Translations under genes and position numbers: made by a program
The notes under the pieces: generated by a model
What the model was told of the DNA's origin: nothing
The model's input: the letters and a program-made list of their open reading frames with translations, nothing else
The model's database searches: none
Assembly: GCA_018608565.1 (NCBI GenBank)
Contig: JABAZT010000041.1
Coordinates: forward strand, 1,820 to 35,346
From: Candidatus Altimarinota bacterium
GTDB taxonomy: Bacteria; Patescibacteriota; Gracilibacteria; UBA4473
Length of the DNA stretch: 33,527 bases
Direction: 5' to 3'
Shown here: positions 23,973 to 32,088 of the stretch, piece after piece
Numbering within the stretch: position 1 is the first letter of the stretch
Layout of the letters: each line of letters begins with the position of its first letter

Positions 23973-23981
23973 TGGTATAAT
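23973..23981 (+). promoter_or_regulatory. Extended -10 promoter of the four-helix membrane protein gene
   Basis: TGGTATAAT, a perfect extended -10. Expected transcription start is 23988, the A of the second of two adjacent ATGs. On the other strand the same bases read TATACC, the likely -10 of comEC, so the two promoters overlap. Confidence 0.65.
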
Positions 23982-23987
23982 GATATG

Positions 23988-24731
23988 ATGTTTGGACTTT
24001 TAAAACCCTATAATTTTATCTTGGCTTCACTTTCGGCGGTGTTGACCTGGTACTGTGTGAAATATGAATTGATCTATGATATGGGTGTCATTGCTTCAGT
24101 TTTTTTTGTAGGAATTTTCTTTTGCTTTGGGATTATTATGAATACAGCTGATGAACGTCGGTTTCAAGTTTATGATGAAATTGCACTTATAAATGGAAAT
24201 CTTTTAACTATTTGGGATATGGTTCTTATTCAAAATTTGTCGAAAAAAGAGATGGTGCGACTTCAATCTGAATTAATAAAAATTCAACCGCTTATTTCCA
24301 ACTTTCTGAGAGTTTTATGGGATAAGAATTGTGAAAAAGGACTTCATGAGGTAGATATTTCGATGCGAGGAATCATGGATGTTTCTGAAACATTGAGAAA
24401 AGCAGGACTTCCTTCTCCTGAAATTTCACGTATTCATCAGTTTATGGCTCAAAATTATGCTGGATTTGAGCGTTTACTCTCTATTAAAGAACATAGAACG
24501 CCTAAGGTTTTGAGATCTTTTCTGCAGATATCACTTGTATTGTCGATGTTTATTTTGGCTCCAGAGTTTGCTAATTTAGGTAATTTTGGAGTCTTTTTAT
24601 CAGGTTTTGTCTCCCTATTACTTGCCTCATTGATTGAAATTCAAAATAAAATTGAGTATCCGTTTCAGGATGATGTTGATGATGTTAAATTTGAATTTTT
24701 GAGTCGGTTTGAGAAACGATTTGAGTTCTAG
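23988..24731 (+). CDS. Four-helix membrane protein, possibly bestrophin-like
   Basis: A 247-aa protein with two hydrophobic helices near the N-terminus (~8-46), a long helical soluble part, two more helices near ~180-215, and a C-terminal segment EIQNKIEYPFQDDVDDVKF. The helix order and an I-E-x-PF-x-D-x-x-D-like end recall bestrophin and DUF4239-type proteins, which are anion channels or unknown. The likeness is weak and I do not claim the function. I start it at 23988 (23985 is also ATG) because the extended -10 ends at 23981; the open frame runs much further upstream but would include the comEC start. It is followed by metG after 44 bases. Confidence 0.7.
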   Translation: MFGLLKPYNFILASLSAVLTWYCVKYELIYDMGVIASVFFVGIFFCFGIIMNTADERRFQVYDEIALINGNLLTIWDMVLIQNLSKKEMVRLQSELIKIQPLISNFLRVLWDKNCEKGLHEVDISMRGIMDVSETLRKAGLPSPEISRIHQFMAQNYAGFERLLSIKEHRTPKVLRSFLQISLVLSMFILAPEFANLGNFGVFLSGFVSLLLASLIEIQNKIEYPFQDDVDDVKFEFLSRFEKRFEF

Positions 24732-24740
24732 ATACAAGTG

Positions 24741-24768
24741 TTGAATAAACCTTCAAAAAAGCTACTGT
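24741..24768 (+). promoter_or_regulatory. Possible promoter of metG
   Basis: TTGAAT (24741-24746), a 16-base spacer and TACTGT (24763-24768), with expected start at the metG ATG (24776). The -10 matches four of six bases. Confidence 0.35.
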
Positions 24769-24775
24769 CTCTGTG

Positions 24776-26935
24776 ATGATACAGAAAAAATACTTTACGA
24801 CGCCGATTTACTATGTGAATGATGTGCCGCACATCGGACATGCTTATTGTACGTTAGCAACTGATACACTGGCTCGATACTGGCGAAATAAGATTGGTCC
24901 GGATAATGTAAAATTTCTAACAGGAACGGATGAAAATTCACAGAAAACCGTGGATGCTGCTGCTAAGCATGGTAAAGAAATCTATGCCTATCTAGATGAA
25001 ATGGCGGAAAACTGGAAAACGACCTGGGAACAGTGTGGGTTGCAGTTTGATGATTTTATTAGAACGACAGAGGGTCGTCATCATGACAAGGTGGCCGAGA
25101 TGTTTCAACGAATCTATGACAAAGGCGACATCTACAAAGGAAGTTATAAAGGCTTGTATTGCACTGGGTGTGAGACATTTTATAAAGAATCAGAACTGGT
25201 AGATGGAAACTGCCCGGATCACAAAAAACCACCAATGGAATTGGAAGAAGAAAATTATTTTTTCCGACTGAGTAAGTATGAAAAGCCGTTGCTTGAATAC
25301 TATCAAAAAAATCCTGAATTTCTGGTTCCTGAATCAAGAAAGAATGAAATTTTGTCTTTTATACAATCAGGGTTGGAAGATATCTCGGTTTCGAGGGAGA
25401 CGGCTGAGTTTGGGATATCGCTTCCGATGGATGAAAAACACAAAGTCTATGTCTGGTTTGATGCTTTGATCAACTATCTTTCGGCTTTGCCTGATGGAGA
25501 AAATAATGAGTTTTGGAAGGACGCGGATGTGACGCATATTGTTGGAAAAGATATTACTCGGTTTCACTGTGTGATCTGGCCAGCGATGCTCATGAGTGCT
25601 GGGATCAAGCTTCCAGATCAAGTATTTGGTCATGGATATTTTACGGTCGATGGAACGAAGATGAGTAAGTCATTGGGTAATGTGGTCAATCCCTTGGATT
25701 TATCTAAGAAGTTTGGGAATGATGCTTTGCGATCTGGATTGTTGAGTAGTTTTACGTTTGGGAGTGATGGAGACTTTTCAGTGGAACGGTTTCATGATTT
25801 TTATGACTCAAGACTTGCGGGAGGAATCGGAAATCTTTTTAACCGAGTGATTGTTCTGATTAACAAATTTTTAGATGGAAATAAACCAGAAATACAAAGA
25901 CCAAGAAATTATACTGGGCGGAGTGGTTCTGCGGAAGAGTTTGTAGATTTTCAGTTGCATGAGGGATTGTTTGTAAATTTAGAAAGCTATCAGTTGTATT
26001 CGGCTTATAATCATTTGTTTGAGTTGGTGGACAAAGCCAATGAGCTGATGAACGAAACTGAGGTTTGGAAACTGGTGAAAGAGGATGAAGAAAAGGCTAA
26101 AATTGTGTTTGGGGAACTGCTGGCGTACCTAGAGGTTATTATGCTCATTTCTTGCACATTGCTTCCTGAGACTGCAGGGAAAATGCAACAGATGCTTGGA
26201 GATGAAAAAAAGGCTGGAAAAGCTCAAATCCTATTTCCTCAGGTAGATCGAACCGTAGTGGAGGAAAAAGAAACACCAAGAAGTACGGTCAAATTTACGG
26301 TGAATCCAAAACTGATCGAACAAGGATATCAGGTCAAAGCGGCGCTGATTACGATTCCTAAGATTAGCAAGAAACAGTCCAAGCCATTTCGAGCCCATGC
26401 GACAGAAGTTTTAGGGAATCTAGATATTGATGCAGCGCTCAATGCTGAGATCATCCAAGTTGCCAACAAATCCTATGCTGACGCCGAGGTAGATGGAAAA
26501 CATCCTGCGGTGCATTTATTAGAAATCCTTAAAAAATCAGGGAAACTTCCAAATATTAACAATGTAGTCGATGCCTATAACTTGGCCTCTGTGGACTATC
26601 AGATCTCATTTGGGGTGCATGATATAGAGAAGATTGATGGTGATGTGAAGCTTGATTTTACGACTGGTTCAGAGGACTATACGCCACTGGGAAGTAAGGA
26701 AAAAGTGAAGGTGAATAAGGATGAGTATGCGTTTATGGACGGATCACAAATCCTCTGCCGGATGGACTGTAAACAGTGTGAGAAAACTAAAATAACGATG
26801 CAGACAAAACATATACTGATCTATGCACAGGGAAATAGTGCGGTGGATGCGTTGTATCTCGAAAATGGACTTGATGAAGCGATTGAGAACTTGGTAGAGT
26901 ATTGTGGGGGGGGGCATGTTGAGAGGGTGATCTAA
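24776..26935 (+). CDS. metG: Methionyl-tRNA synthetase with C-terminal B3/4 editing-type domain
   Basis: Charges tRNA-Met with methionine. The 719-aa protein has the class I catalytic core with PHIGH (18-22) and KMSKS (295-299), a zinc-type knuckle C129-x2-C132 with C146-x2-H149 (one Cys replaced by His), and the helical anticodon-binding domain to about 495. The usual C-terminal EMAP/Trbp111 tRNA-binding domain is absent. Residues ~500-719 form a B3/4 domain, the family of the PheRS beta-chain editing site and of stand-alone proteins: LPNINNVVDAYNLASV, FGVHDIEKIDGDVKL, DGSQILCRMD, TKITMQTKHILI. I know of no characterised MetRS of this build. Start is ATG 24776; GTG 24773 is in frame. A run of nine G near the end (about 26906) is a possible assembly-error site but the frame is consistent. 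Confidence 0.96.
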   Translation: MIQKKYFTTPIYYVNDVPHIGHAYCTLATDTLARYWRNKIGPDNVKFLTGTDENSQKTVDAAAKHGKEIYAYLDEMAENWKTTWEQCGLQFDDFIRTTEGRHHDKVAEMFQRIYDKGDIYKGSYKGLYCTGCETFYKESELVDGNCPDHKKPPMELEEENYFFRLSKYEKPLLEYYQKNPEFLVPESRKNEILSFIQSGLEDISVSRETAEFGISLPMDEKHKVYVWFDALINYLSALPDGENNEFWKDADVTHIVGKDITRFHCVIWPAMLMSAGIKLPDQVFGHGYFTVDGTKMSKSLGNVVNPLDLSKKFGNDALRSGLLSSFTFGSDGDFSVERFHDFYDSRLAGGIGNLFNRVIVLINKFLDGNKPEIQRPRNYTGRSGSAEEFVDFQLHEGLFVNLESYQLYSAYNHLFELVDKANELMNETEVWKLVKEDEEKAKIVFGELLAYLEVIMLISCTLLPETAGKMQQMLGDEKKAGKAQILFPQVDRTVVEEKETPRSTVKFTVNPKLIEQGYQVKAALITIPKISKKQSKPFRAHATEVLGNLDIDAALNAEIIQVANKSYADAEVDGKHPAVHLLEILKKSGKLPNINNVVDAYNLASVDYQISFGVHDIEKIDGDVKLDFTTGSEDYTPLGSKEKVKVNKDEYAFMDGSQILCRMDCKQCEKTKITMQTKHILIYAQGNSAVDALYLENGLDEAIENLVEYCGGGHVERVI

Positions 26936-26991
26936 GTTGTTTTTTTTGTATTGTGTTTGATTTTTTTAAGAACAAGTATAAGTTTTTACTT

Positions 26992-27234
26992 ATGAATCGA
27001 TTTGAAATTGAGGTTACCGGGGATGAAACTATGGATGAACTCGCTACAAAATTAGTCCCTGTTGAAGAGATTATGATGAGTGAAAAAGGAGCAGTACTAC
27101 AGTCAAGGAATCTTTTTGCCCAAGGCATAGCACATGTTATATCTCAAGAGGGGGGGAATATTATAATTACTCCTGATTGGAACTTAGAAGCTACTTATCA
27201 ACAACCACTTCCTGCTGTTGCTCTTGCATCATAA
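26992..27234 (+). CDS. Small protein of unknown function
   Basis: An 80-aa acidic soluble protein I do not recognise: MNRFEIEVTGDETMDELATK at the start and a Gly/Ile-rich middle (VISQEGGNIIITPDW). TATAAG ends ten bases before the ATG, so the leader would be very short; upstream in-frame ATG 26953 is an alternative. Its last 44 bases overlap the end of recJ on the other strand. Real gene status is moderately supported by codon use and the promoter-like box. Confidence 0.55.
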   Translation: MNRFEIEVTGDETMDELATKLVPVEEIMMSEKGAVLQSRNLFAQGIAHVISQEGGNIIITPDWNLEATYQQPLPAVALAS

Positions 27235-28891
27235 TATCGACTAGCTTGAGCTTAATCTGTCGTTCTCCTCGCCAGTAGCTTTCATTTATATTGAAGGCTA
27301 TATTTACTGATTTTTCGGGTTGTATATCCGCAAACCATTCGGGTCGGAAGAATACGAGGAATTCGAAGATTTGGTGGTCTTTCATGCCTTGGATTTTGAA
27401 ATGCATTTCAGATTTTCCCATCCATGATTTTTCTAGAATTTGGACGTTTTCAAAACAAAAGATCGGAGCTGGGTTTCCAATTCCAAAAGGAGCTAAGGTA
27501 TTGAGGAAATTAGCAACCTCTTCATTAACAAGCTCTCCGCTGATTGAAGTAGTAATATTTAAAGGAGGAATTATTCTTTCTTGAGATTTGAAGTGTTTGT
27601 CGAGTTCTTTTTTGAGATCTGATATATTTTTTTCTTGTATCTCAAAACCTGCCGCTCCATCATGTCCTCCATATTTTCCGAGAAGTGAATCTACGCTTCG
27701 GAGTGCCTCTATCATATTGCATCCCTCAGGAGCTCGGCAACTCGCTGCGAGAGATCCCGTTTCCGTTTTTCGGAGAGCAATGATTGGTTGGTCTAGTTTT
27801 TCGCAGAGACGACCTCCTATGAGTCCAAGGATTCCCTGTTCCCATTCTGGAGCATAGAGAATCTGACAAGATCTATTTTCATCAAGCTGTGTCATCGCAT
27901 GGGCGAGAGTTTCTTCGGTTTTTTGTTTTCGTTGCTCGTTGAGTGATTCGAGATATTGGATTCGTTCATCATGTCGTACTGGATCTCCGAGAAAAAGTTC
28001 TACGGCTCTTGTGACGTCTCCGATTCGAGAGGCCGCGTTGAGTCGTGGTCCGATGGTAAATCCAACCGTAGTTTCATTTATCTCATTTGGGTCAGTGTCG
28101 GTGAAGTCGAGGAGTTTTTGGAGTCCTTCCCACTGAGAGTTTTGGAGTTGTTTAAGTCCGAGCTTGGCGATGGTTCGAGTTTCTCCAGTGAGTGGGACGC
28201 AGTCGGCGACGAGGCCGATGGCGGCAATAGGGAGAAAGGTTGAAAGGTTGAGAGGTGAGGAGATTGAGAGAGCTTGGATGAGTTTGAATGCGACTCCGGC
28301 TCCAGCTAGGGTTTTGCACGGATAATTGCAATTATATTGCAATGGGTTTAGGACTGCCAGTGCAGTCTCTGGAAATCGTTCTGGATCAGGATCATGATGA
28401 TCGGTGATGATAACATCAATTCCTTTTTCAGTGGCGTATTGAGTTTCGATATATTCATTAATTCCACAGTCACAGGTAATGAGAAGTGAAACTTCTTTGG
28501 ATGCGATTTCATCTATGAGTTCCTTTTTGAGTCCATGAGAATCTTTGACTCTACAAGGGATTCGGTAAGAAATATTTCCCCCAAGATCTCGAAGTCCTTG
28601 GGTTAGTATTACGGTCGAGGTTATCCCATCGGTATCAAAATCTCCGTAAACCATAATCCGTTCGTTCTCTTCTATAGCCTTTTGGATTCTTTTTACGGCT
28701 TGAGTCATCCCAGACATGAGCATTGGATCGTGTAGATCGTCCAAAGATGGACTGAGAAATTTTGATATTTCTTTTTCTTCTAGGTTTTGTTGTTTGAGTA
28801 GGTATTCAAATAAGTTCGTCTGATCAGATATTTCTGAATATTTTGCCCATTCTTTTTTTGAGAGTGTTGTTTGATTTTTCACTATTTTCAT
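27191..28891 (-). CDS. recJ: Single-strand DNA 5'-3' exonuclease RecJ
   Basis: A DHH-family exonuclease acting in recombination and mismatch or base-excision repair. The 566-aa protein has the DHH metal motifs GDFDTDG (83-89; usually GDYDVDG), DCGIN (141-145) and DHHDP (164-168), then the DHHA1 part with GGHDGAAGFEI and the C-terminal OB-type region. Length is typical (about 560-580 aa). A TATAAA box ends eight bases before the ATG. It diverges from the DUF2797 gene with 38 bases between starts. Confidence 0.96.
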   Translation of the reverse strand: MKIVKNQTTLSKKEWAKYSEISDQTNLFEYLLKQQNLEEKEISKFLSPSLDDLHDPMLMSGMTQAVKRIQKAIEENERIMVYGDFDTDGITSTVILTQGLRDLGGNISYRIPCRVKDSHGLKKELIDEIASKEVSLLITCDCGINEYIETQYATEKGIDVIITDHHDPDPERFPETALAVLNPLQYNCNYPCKTLAGAGVAFKLIQALSISSPLNLSTFLPIAAIGLVADCVPLTGETRTIAKLGLKQLQNSQWEGLQKLLDFTDTDPNEINETTVGFTIGPRLNAASRIGDVTRAVELFLGDPVRHDERIQYLESLNEQRKQKTEETLAHAMTQLDENRSCQILYAPEWEQGILGLIGGRLCEKLDQPIIALRKTETGSLAASCRAPEGCNMIEALRSVDSLLGKYGGHDGAAGFEIQEKNISDLKKELDKHFKSQERIIPPLNITTSISGELVNEEVANFLNTLAPFGIGNPAPIFCFENVQILEKSWMGKSEMHFKIQGMKDHQIFEFLVFFRPEWFADIQPEKSVNIAFNINESYWRGERQIKLKLVDIMMQEQQQEVVVDK

Positions 28892-28899
28892 GCTAAAAG

Positions 28900-28905
28900 T
28901 TTATA
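28900..28905 (-). promoter_or_regulatory. Likely -10 box of recJ
   Basis: On the minus strand TATAAA, ending eight bases before the ATG at 28891, predicts a leaderless or one-base-leader mRNA. No clear -35. Confidence 0.45.
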
Positions 28906-28929
28906 GAATAAAATCGAGCTTAAATACTC

Positions 28930-29832
28930 ATGAAAGTACTGGTCTATGAATATCGATGGTGTGATGACGATCCGATGAAGTCCAAATTTCAGGCTTCTGC
29001 GGGAGGGCGGTATGGTGAAAAAATAATAGGAATTGGGGATGATATTTCGGTGGAGGTTTGTAGTGATGTTCGTTGTGGTGGGTCTATGAGAGACAATGAG
29101 TGGAAGCCTTGTTCGGTTGGATCTATGGGCCGAAAAAAATGTGAAACGTGTCGAGCTCGTGAAGGGCAGTTTGTTTTTACAAGTTTTGATGGATTTAATA
29201 CTGATAATCTTACGCAGGATGATTTGGCACGAATTGATGGGCCGCATTTGGTCTATTTAGCCATGTTTGAAAGAGATCTGGTGAAAGTAGGGGTTTGTAA
29301 AAAAGATCGAAAAGTGCTTCGACAGGTAGAGCAAGGATCTCATGCAACGTTGTTTTTTGCGGAAACCGATAATGGAATCCTTGCCCGGCAGATAGAGACG
29401 ACGATGAGAAAATCTGGTATTGCGGATAAGATTCAGGCGAATAAAAAAAAGAATGCGCTCACCCCTGAGTTGACGGCGGATGAGTGCGAGTCAATTCTTC
29501 GTGAAAATTTTGATCACTATGTCGTAGCGCTGGATCATTTTCCAAATCTCAAAAAATTTGTGTTGGAGACTCCAGAGTTTTGTATGTGGGAAGATTTTTA
29601 TGGATTGGATTATTTGAGGCAAAATGAAAAACCATTTCATAGTATCAAACTTGATGTTGGAGAGATGCTTTCGGGAAGAATTGTGACGCGGAAAGGGGCT
29701 TTCTTTGTGGTAGAAACTCCAGAGGAACTCGTTTCTGTGAATGCAAAAGATCTAGTGGGGAGAGATGTGGAATATGAATTTCAGCCTTCAGGTTTGAAGC
29801 TGAATCAGGCGGTACAGAATAGCTTGTTCTAG
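28930..29832 (+). CDS. DUF2797 family protein
   Basis: A 300-aa protein matching the DUF2797 family, function unknown. The N-terminal ~80 residues have cysteines spaced like the family's zinc region (CSDVRCGG, KPC, KKCETC). The core GPHLVYLAMFERDLVKVGV, then QVEQGSHATLFFAET, fits the conserved middle that resembles a GIY-YIG-type fold. Whether it has nuclease activity is not known. It diverges from recJ and is followed by an unknown gene on the same strand. Confidence 0.78.
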   Translation: MKVLVYEYRWCDDDPMKSKFQASAGGRYGEKIIGIGDDISVEVCSDVRCGGSMRDNEWKPCSVGSMGRKKCETCRAREGQFVFTSFDGFNTDNLTQDDLARIDGPHLVYLAMFERDLVKVGVCKKDRKVLRQVEQGSHATLFFAETDNGILARQIETTMRKSGIADKIQANKKKNALTPELTADECESILRENFDHYVVALDHFPNLKKFVLETPEFCMWEDFYGLDYLRQNEKPFHSIKLDVGEMLSGRIVTRKGAFFVVETPEELVSVNAKDLVGRDVEYEFQPSGLKLNQAVQNSLF

Positions 29833-29870
29833 ATTCTTTACTTTTTTTGATTATTACTTACTTTCCATTT

Positions 29871-30500
29871 ATGGTGCTTTCTTTTTCTGAACCTTGTTTT
29901 TCTGAACAATCTGATTTTTTGAATCGTATTGTTGAAATTGTTTGGGAGATAGAGGCGATAGAACAACAAATGGTGGATCATGACATTCAACAGGATTGTG
30001 TTTTGGGACATGAAAATATGGACATTGCTCACTCAGTCCGTTTTAAAGCTCGATTTATTTGTGTTGATTGTCCTAAAGAAAGACAAGATCTTCGTCTGGG
30101 ATGTGCCCATTCTGATCGTCTGAGGAAGATGCTTATAGATGCTTATAGATTTTTGATGGAACATGATGTTTCACAATTTATTGATTTAAGTGCTGGTTTT
30201 TTGGAGGGATTCGTAGAAGAAATTGAAAAGATAGGAGAAGATATAAAAGGATGGGATAAAGAAATTCGAACTATTAATTATTGTATTAGTCAGATTGAAT
30301 ATCCCGATTGGGCCGTTGGCGACACGATTAATCTTGTGGTTGATCCTTCAGATTTTCCAAAAGAGGTAGAATCGTTACAACGAATGAAATTTAGTATAGA
30401 AAATTCTCATCAAAATTCGGTTGATCGCTTGATGGCAATTAAAGATAAACTTAAGATTTTACTTAGTGATGTTTTTGAAATGAGTTCAAGTTTAACCTAA
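29871..30500 (+). CDS. Soluble helical protein of unknown function with Cys/His motif
   Basis: A 209-aa protein I do not recognise. A cysteine/histidine-containing region at ~42-85 (DCVLGHENMDIAH, FICVDCPKERQDLRLGCAH) could bind metal, and a long helical region follows with heptad-like spacing. No membrane helix. I use ATG 29871; a TTG at 29847 in frame would add eight hydrophobic residues and is less likely. It lies 38 bases after the DUF2797 gene and has an AT-rich composition. Confidence 0.6.
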   Translation: MVLSFSEPCFSEQSDFLNRIVEIVWEIEAIEQQMVDHDIQQDCVLGHENMDIAHSVRFKARFICVDCPKERQDLRLGCAHSDRLRKMLIDAYRFLMEHDVSQFIDLSAGFLEGFVEEIEKIGEDIKGWDKEIRTINYCISQIEYPDWAVGDTINLVVDPSDFPKEVESLQRMKFSIENSHQNSVDRLMAIKDKLKILLSDVFEMSSSLT

Positions 30501-30515
30501 CTATTTACATCTTCC

Positions 30516-30542
30516 TTGATTTGTGTTAAAATTGATTATAAT
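30516..30542 (+). promoter_or_regulatory. Promoter of the four-helix membrane protein at 30562
   Basis: TTGATT (30516-30521), a 15-base spacer and perfect TATAAT (30537-30542). The expected start near 30549 gives a leader of about 13 bases. Confidence 0.5.
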
Positions 30543-30561
30543 TTTTTATATTCACTCTATT

Positions 30562-31062
30562 ATGAGTTCTCTTTTTTCAAGCTTGAGTCCGTTGACTATT
30601 GTTTTTTATGTATTGAGTATTTTGGCATTAATTGAGGCTCATGTCTATTGGCGCATGTCTATAAATAAAAGGTCTACCACAAAGAAAATTACGGCCATGA
30701 GTACTATTATTACTATTTTAATTATTCCAATTTTAGCGACTATTGTTGTTGGAATTATATTAGGGATTCCACTAGCTTTCTTAGTTTCTAATGCGTTGGT
30801 TTCTGGTTTGATAGTTTTGGTTGGGACTTATGGATTGTTGTTTTATATGTTTTCTTCTATTGAGCTTAAAAAATACACAGAAATTTCGGCTAAAGATAAA
30901 AAAATTATTGCTGGAGTAACTATTGCTATTCTTTTTTTGAGTAGTGTTCTATGGCAGATTGCAGAACACGTGGGATTGAATTCAATAGAAATAGAGTCAA
31001 TTGAGTTAGGGAGTTTAGTTGAAGAATCGAAAATTGATTCAGCTGTTGAGGTTGGGGAATAA
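30562..31062 (+). CDS. Integral membrane protein of unknown function
   Basis: A 166-aa protein with about four hydrophobic helices (~10-28, 44-68, 72-94, 108-126) and an acidic C-terminal tail rich in Glu and Ser (EIESIELGSLVEESK). I do not recognise it. I start at ATG 30562 because TATAAT lies at 30537-30542; an in-frame upstream start at 30523 would precede the promoter. The CorA-type gene follows after 44 bases on the same strand. Confidence 0.65.
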   Translation: MSSLFSSLSPLTIVFYVLSILALIEAHVYWRMSINKRSTTKKITAMSTIITILIIPILATIVVGIILGIPLAFLVSNALVSGLIVLVGTYGLLFYMFSSIELKKYTEISAKDKKIIAGVTIAILFLSSVLWQIAEHVGLNSIEIESIELGSLVEESKIDSAVEVGE

Positions 31063-31106
31063 GTAGAAGTGGAAAATTAGTATTTTTTTATTAGGATCAT
31101 AGCACT

Positions 31107-32024
31107 ATGCGATCAATTATTGTTGACTCCAAAGGAGAATTTTCGGAAGAAGAGATTGATCGTCGCTTCATGGCACAGTCTTTTGAAATTCATCTACGGG
31201 ATTTACGTCCGGTTTTTGCATTGCGTCAGATTGCTACGATAAGCCCCCGAGGGAAATGTATTATAGTAAATCTAAGGTCGTTGAAGCTCGTGATTGGTGC
31301 TGAAAAAGTGATTGTCCTGAATATTGAAGATCCTGATGTTTCTGAAAAATTTATTCCGAGTCTGTTGAATGCAATTAAGAATAATACAGAAAAACATGCC
31401 TTTGAGCTTTTGGTTCTAGAAGTGGCACTTACGCAAAAGCTTTCGATTGTTCGGTATGAGCACGAGGGGCTCGAGAAATCAATTACCAAAACCTTAACGG
31501 AAGTTCAGCAGACCTATACCAATAGAAACTTGGAACGGTTGTTGAATCTCAAAAAATCGCTTTCAAAACTTGAAACCAAAGTAAAAGAAATACAGGAAGA
31601 ACTTGTCGATATATTGAACGATGATGATGATATGAAATCGTTTTATCTTTCGAAAGATATGACGGCAGATGAAGATTTTTATGCGATTGAATCATTGCTT
31701 GAGTTCGTAGAGGAACCGTTTGAGGAAATTGCGAATAATATATTGGAGATTAAGGAGAATATCGATGATACGCAGGAATTTATTACGTTTAAGGTTAATA
31801 ATCGTCGAAATTCAATTATCCGTTTTGATTTGATGGCGACTTTGGTAACCGGCGTATTTTCCTTTTTAGCCGTTATCACTGGTATTTATGGAATGAATGT
31901 TCGTAATAATTTTGGAGGAGGTGAAGGAGGAGGTTTCTGGTGGATTGTAGGAGGGGTTGTGTTCCTTGCATTGGTTCTTTGTATTTTTATATGGAAATTA
32001 ATGCGCCGAAAGAATATCTTTTAG
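31107..32024 (+). CDS. CorA/Mrs2-type magnesium channel
   Basis: A membrane Mg2+ channel of the CorA superfamily. The 305-aa protein has a long cytoplasmic domain, a first helix ending in the diagnostic GMN (residues 262-264, YGMNV), a glycine-rich loop and a second helix, then a short basic tail. The N-terminus (HLRDLRPV, then RGKCIIVNLRSLKLVI) and DILNDDDDMKSFYLS before the helices resemble the Mrs2 branch best known from mitochondria and plants more than E. coli CorA. An AGGA stands ten bases before the ATG. It is followed by a PLP-enzyme gene after 64 bases. Confidence 0.92.
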   Translation: MRSIIVDSKGEFSEEEIDRRFMAQSFEIHLRDLRPVFALRQIATISPRGKCIIVNLRSLKLVIGAEKVIVLNIEDPDVSEKFIPSLLNAIKNNTEKHAFELLVLEVALTQKLSIVRYEHEGLEKSITKTLTEVQQTYTNRNLERLLNLKKSLSKLETKVKEIQEELVDILNDDDDMKSFYLSKDMTADEDFYAIESLLEFVEEPFEEIANNILEIKENIDDTQEFITFKVNNRRNSIIRFDLMATLVTGVFSFLAVITGIYGMNVRNNFGGGEGGGFWWIVGGVVFLALVLCIFIWKLMRRKNIF

Positions 32025-32088
32025 AAGAAATTTTTAGCTATGTTGCTTTGTATTGCAATTCAATGATTTGTATATATTTTTTAGATAT

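Noticed and set aside
23757-23984. Open frame extending the 23988 gene upstream
   Set aside because: It overlaps the comEC coding region in antisense and precedes the perfect extended -10 at 23973-23981.
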